Shown here one piece after another: positions 12,790 to 14,966 of a stretch of 14,966 nucleotides of DNA. A model generated the notes under the pieces. That model was given only the letters and a program-made list of their open reading frames with translations, had not been told where the DNA came from and did no database searches. The position numbers were made by a program, and so were the translations under genes. Each line of letters starts with the position of its first letter. The stretch's first letter is position 1. The stretch is from Acidimicrobiaceae bacterium (lineage in GTDB: Bacteria; Actinomycetota; Acidimicrobiia; Acidimicrobiales; Microtrichaceae): NCBI GenBank assembly GCA_003514205.1, contig DORQ01000107.1, positions 3,685 through 18,650 of the forward strand, written 5' to 3'.

Positions 12790-14847
12790 CTACTTCTTCG
12801 ACGTAGTCGTGGCCTTCTTCTTCGTGGACTTCTTCGGAGCTGATTTCTTGGTCGTCTTCTTCGGCGCAGGAGTGGTTGGAGGTTTGCGCCCAACAGTTCG
12901 ACAACCCAGTTGTGGCCCGAGCGCCCCGTTCGAGTTATCAGCGGAGACGCAAATGGTGTGGCTGATAGCCGGGTTGAGCTTGAGTCCGAGTTCGAATCCG
13001 TGGAAGCTGCCTAATGCTTGGTTAAAGCCAGGCATGGTCGCCCGGAACGAGCGTGCGACTGCGGCAGCAACAGGTACTCCATTGTCGGTGAATCGAACTG
13101 TCAGGGGCCCAGCGCTATCTGGGTCGCCCGCCCAGCCAGCGACCACAACGTAACTTCCCCACCACACCGCGAGGTCGAGCGAGCCAATCGGATCATTGTT
13201 GGAGGAGAAATCGGTGCAGCCGACCTGGCGGTCTGAGCCTTCCCCTTGGTTCACCGCAACCACGCAGTAGGTGTGCGTTCCATCACTGATTGGCACAGAC
13301 AGCGTGTAGCCGTGTCCGGCCGAAACTCTCGGTCGGGGATCCGCCGTGAGTTGTTCTGACGCAACTGATTCAGCCACCACCGCACCATCAATGGTTGCGC
13401 GGACTGTCAGCGGCGCGGCGAGCCCTTCCTCGCCGGCCCAGCCGCGCAGCCTGAGGTTCGGTCCGTCGCGTTCAGCGCTCGTCAACGCTCCAAGTGGCGA
13501 GAGAAAGAGGCGGTACAGGTCCCCACATTTCAGCAGCGTGTACGCCTGGGCACTGGCCTCTCGCCCGTAGAGGCAGACTCTGAGGTCGCCCTCGGGCACA
13601 CTCACAGATCCCGCAAAGCCGACAGTTGCGACGTGGCCTTGAAGCCGAGTGCCCAAGTCTGCTCGGTTGGTAGAGGCAGCGACACTAGTCAGATACCGCC
13701 CGTTGAGTTCCACTGCGACATCAATTGGTTGGGAGGTGCGTCGATCGAAGGCCCAGCCGCTGAAGGAGACCGACCCACCAGCGATCGTGAGCGACTCCAG
13801 TTCGCCTGAAACGTACTTGGGGCGTTGGGCCGCCCGGTTGCGGATGTCGGGCAGGCTGTTATGTACCGATCCTGGGCAATCGGTGTTACCGATGTCTTTG
13901 TGTCCAATCACGGTGGGCAAGGTAAGCACTGCACCTTCGGCATAGCGATTGCTTCCACCGTTGGTGAAGGTCACTGTTCCCAGCGGATTCACGCCGTGCA
14001 GCGCGAGCTTCCAGCCCACCACCTGGGCGGTCGCCTCAAGGGCTTCGGCCGTGGCACCTGTGGTCGTGAAGTCACCCATGAGTGAAATTCCAACAGAGCC
14101 GGTGTTGACCCCTGCGGCGTGGCTTCCAATGATCGGCCGATCAATTCCGCCCGCTCGACCCTCCCAAATGCCGCCCCATTTGTCGACAAGGAAGTTGTAG
14201 GCGATGTCGTTCCATCCACGAGAGTTCTGGTGGAATGCTTGAATACTGCGGAGGATCGAGGGAACCTGATCCTGGGTGTAGTTGTTGGTTCCCGCCGTGT
14301 GATGAACAACTGCGAGCCGGATGGTTTTTGCGACATCATTTGCTGTCTTCGGTGCAGATGCACCCCAGGAGACTCTGCTATTGACGGCGGGGCCGTCGCT
14401 GGGAATCGCCGCTCCCGCAGGAGGGATTGACGAAACTGGGACACGTTCTGATATCTCGCGAATGAGGTGAATGGTGAGATTCTTCGAGCCCTGGGAGTTC
14501 ACTCGGTACCCGGATGCTTCGCCAACCCAGACAGGCTCGCTGAAGGACCTGTTGTCGATGTCTTTGAGTTCTTCACTCGTGGACTGATCGGGGCCTTGGT
14601 CGGGTCCCGTTGGATCGATGAGGACCTCCTCCCAGCCCGATGACGCCTGTACCTGCAGTGTCGGACTGGTCGGACCAGTCCAGGAGAGTCCCACCATGAC
14701 GAATGGATCGAGGCCAACTGCTTGAGAATCGCCGGCGAGTGCGATCTTTTGGACAGTGGAGGAAGTTACTTCGGCGAGCGCTGGAATTGGGGCGAGGGCG
14801 CCGATCATGAGGATCGCAGTGAATATTGCTGGTTTTGAAACTCTCAA
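12790..14847 (-). CDS. Secreted N-acetylmuramoyl-L-alanine amidase (Amidase_2/PGRP) with three C-terminal repeats and Lys-rich tail
   Basis: The enzyme should cut the amide bond between MurNAc and the stem peptide outside the cell. TTG 14847 is preferred: GAGGAG lies nine bases upstream and the product opens with a clean signal peptide (RVSK, a hydrophobic core, ALA at about 23-25). An upstream GTG (14895) would bury it behind 16 residues. Counting from TTG (685 residues), the PGRP domain spans about 158-345 with SRVSWGA, zinc ligands His182 (VVHHTAG), His316 (IGHKDIG) and Cys324 (TDCPG), and Tyr217 in AYNFLVD. Residues about 360-650 hold three repeats, each starting GWA and carrying two Cys 16 residues apart (425/441, 528/544, 633/649). 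The last 32 residues are a Pro/Lys/Thr tail that could bind anionic wall polymers. The repeats may bind wall or surface glycans; this is inference. Confidence 0.9.
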   Translation of the reverse strand: MRVSKPAIFTAILMIGALAPIPALAEVTSSTVQKIALAGDSQAVGLDPFVMVGLSWTGPTSPTLQVQASSGWEEVLIDPTGPDQGPDQSTSEELKDIDNRSFSEPVWVGEASGYRVNSQGSKNLTIHLIREISERVPVSSIPPAGAAIPSDGPAVNSRVSWGASAPKTANDVAKTIRLAVVHHTAGTNNYTQDQVPSILRSIQAFHQNSRGWNDIAYNFLVDKWGGIWEGRAGGIDRPIIGSHAAGVNTGSVGISLMGDFTTTGATAEALEATAQVVGWKLALHGVNPLGTVTFTNGGSNRYAEGAVLTLPTVIGHKDIGNTDCPGSVHNSLPDIRNRAAQRPKYVSGELESLTIAGGSVSFSGWAFDRRTSQPIDVAVELNGRYLTSVAASTNRADLGTRLQGHVATVGFAGSVSVPEGDLRVCLYGREASAQAYTLLKCGDLYRLFLSPLGALTSAERDGPNLRLRGWAGEEGLAAPLTVRATIDGAVVAESVASEQLTADPRPRVSAGHGYTLSVPISDGTHTYCVVAVNQGEGSDRQVGCTDFSSNNDPIGSLDLAVWWGSYVVVAGWAGDPDSAGPLTVRFTDNGVPVAAAVARSFRATMPGFNQALGSFHGFELGLKLNPAISHTICVSADNSNGALGPQLGCRTVGRKPPTTPAPKKTTKKSAPKKSTKKKATTTSKK

Positions 14848-14856
14848 GGCAGGCGA

Positions 14857-14862
14857 CTCCTC
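14857..14862 (-). promoter_or_regulatory. Shine-Dalgarno sequence deciding the amidase TTG start
   Basis: GAGGAG on the minus strand lies nine bases before TTG 14847 and directly precedes the signal-peptide coding region. No other in-frame start nearby has both features. Confidence 0.6.
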
Positions 14863-14925
14863 AGGTCTCTTGCACGATCCATGCGAGCCGCACACGGGCT
14901 GGACCAGGGCAAGGGGTGAGTTGGC

Positions 14926-14931
14926 AATGTA
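14926..14931 (-). promoter_or_regulatory. Possible amidase -10 hexamer TACATT
   Basis: TACATT on the minus strand would start transcription near 14919 and give a leader of about 72 bases. The remaining 35 bases to the window end show no gene, and no -35 is clear. Confidence 0.25.
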
Positions 14932-14966
14932 GCAGCGCAGGGTCTCAGGAGGGCATCGGGTGCCGT

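Noticed and set aside
14848..14895. Upstream GTG start for the amidase
   Set aside because: It places 16 polar residues before a clean signal peptide and has no ribosome site; TTG 14847 has GAGGAG.
1..14966. CRISPR array, insertion sequence or prophage
   Set aside because: No regularly spaced repeats, transposase or integrase motifs, or terminal inverted repeats were seen; the only tandem repeat is the 15-bp pair.

Overview
The window looks like ordinary chromosome from a high-GC actinobacterium. An Acidimicrobiia-type lineage is my guess, resting on codon choice with G/C-rich third positions, a MoeZ-like E1 enzyme without zinc motifs, and a secreted amidase with a Lys/Thr tail. No rRNA, tRNA, phage, transposon or CRISPR was found, and no stretch over 300 bases lacks a gene.

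Twelve genes lie in six two-gene blocks of alternating strand. Block 1 (+): the 3' end of an M24 Xaa-Pro peptidase and an unknown multi-pass membrane protein. Block 2 (-): B12-dependent methionine synthase MetH, then a sugar-nucleotide epimerase. Block 3 (+): PduO-type cob(I)alamin adenosyltransferase overlapping an M17 leucyl aminopeptidase. Block 4 (-): an AnsA-type asparaginase, then an unknown protein with a probable winged helix. Block 5 (+): a rhodanese-E1 (MoeZ-like) fusion, then a DPM1-like glycosyltransferase. Block 6 (-): a secreted zinc amidase with triplicated C-terminal domains, then a methyltransferase-like protein.

The genes suggest three themes. MetH (methylcobalamin) and the adenosyltransferase (adenosylcobalamin) diverge from one 157-base promoter region that carries an 8-bp direct repeat. 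The sulfur-activation fusion, peptidases and asparaginase serve sulfur and amino-acid metabolism. The epimerase, glycosyltransferase, amidase and perhaps the methyltransferase serve the cell envelope.

I found no evidence of a new defence or mobile system. The points most worth checking are an asparaginase with Asn at a zinc-ligand Lys, the inverted domain order of the rhodanese-E1 fusion, matched cysteine pairs in the amidase repeats, a 15-bp tandem repeat carrying the stop codons of two convergent genes, a coding-like remnant downstream of the amidase, and promoter-like hexamers placed for leaderless transcripts.
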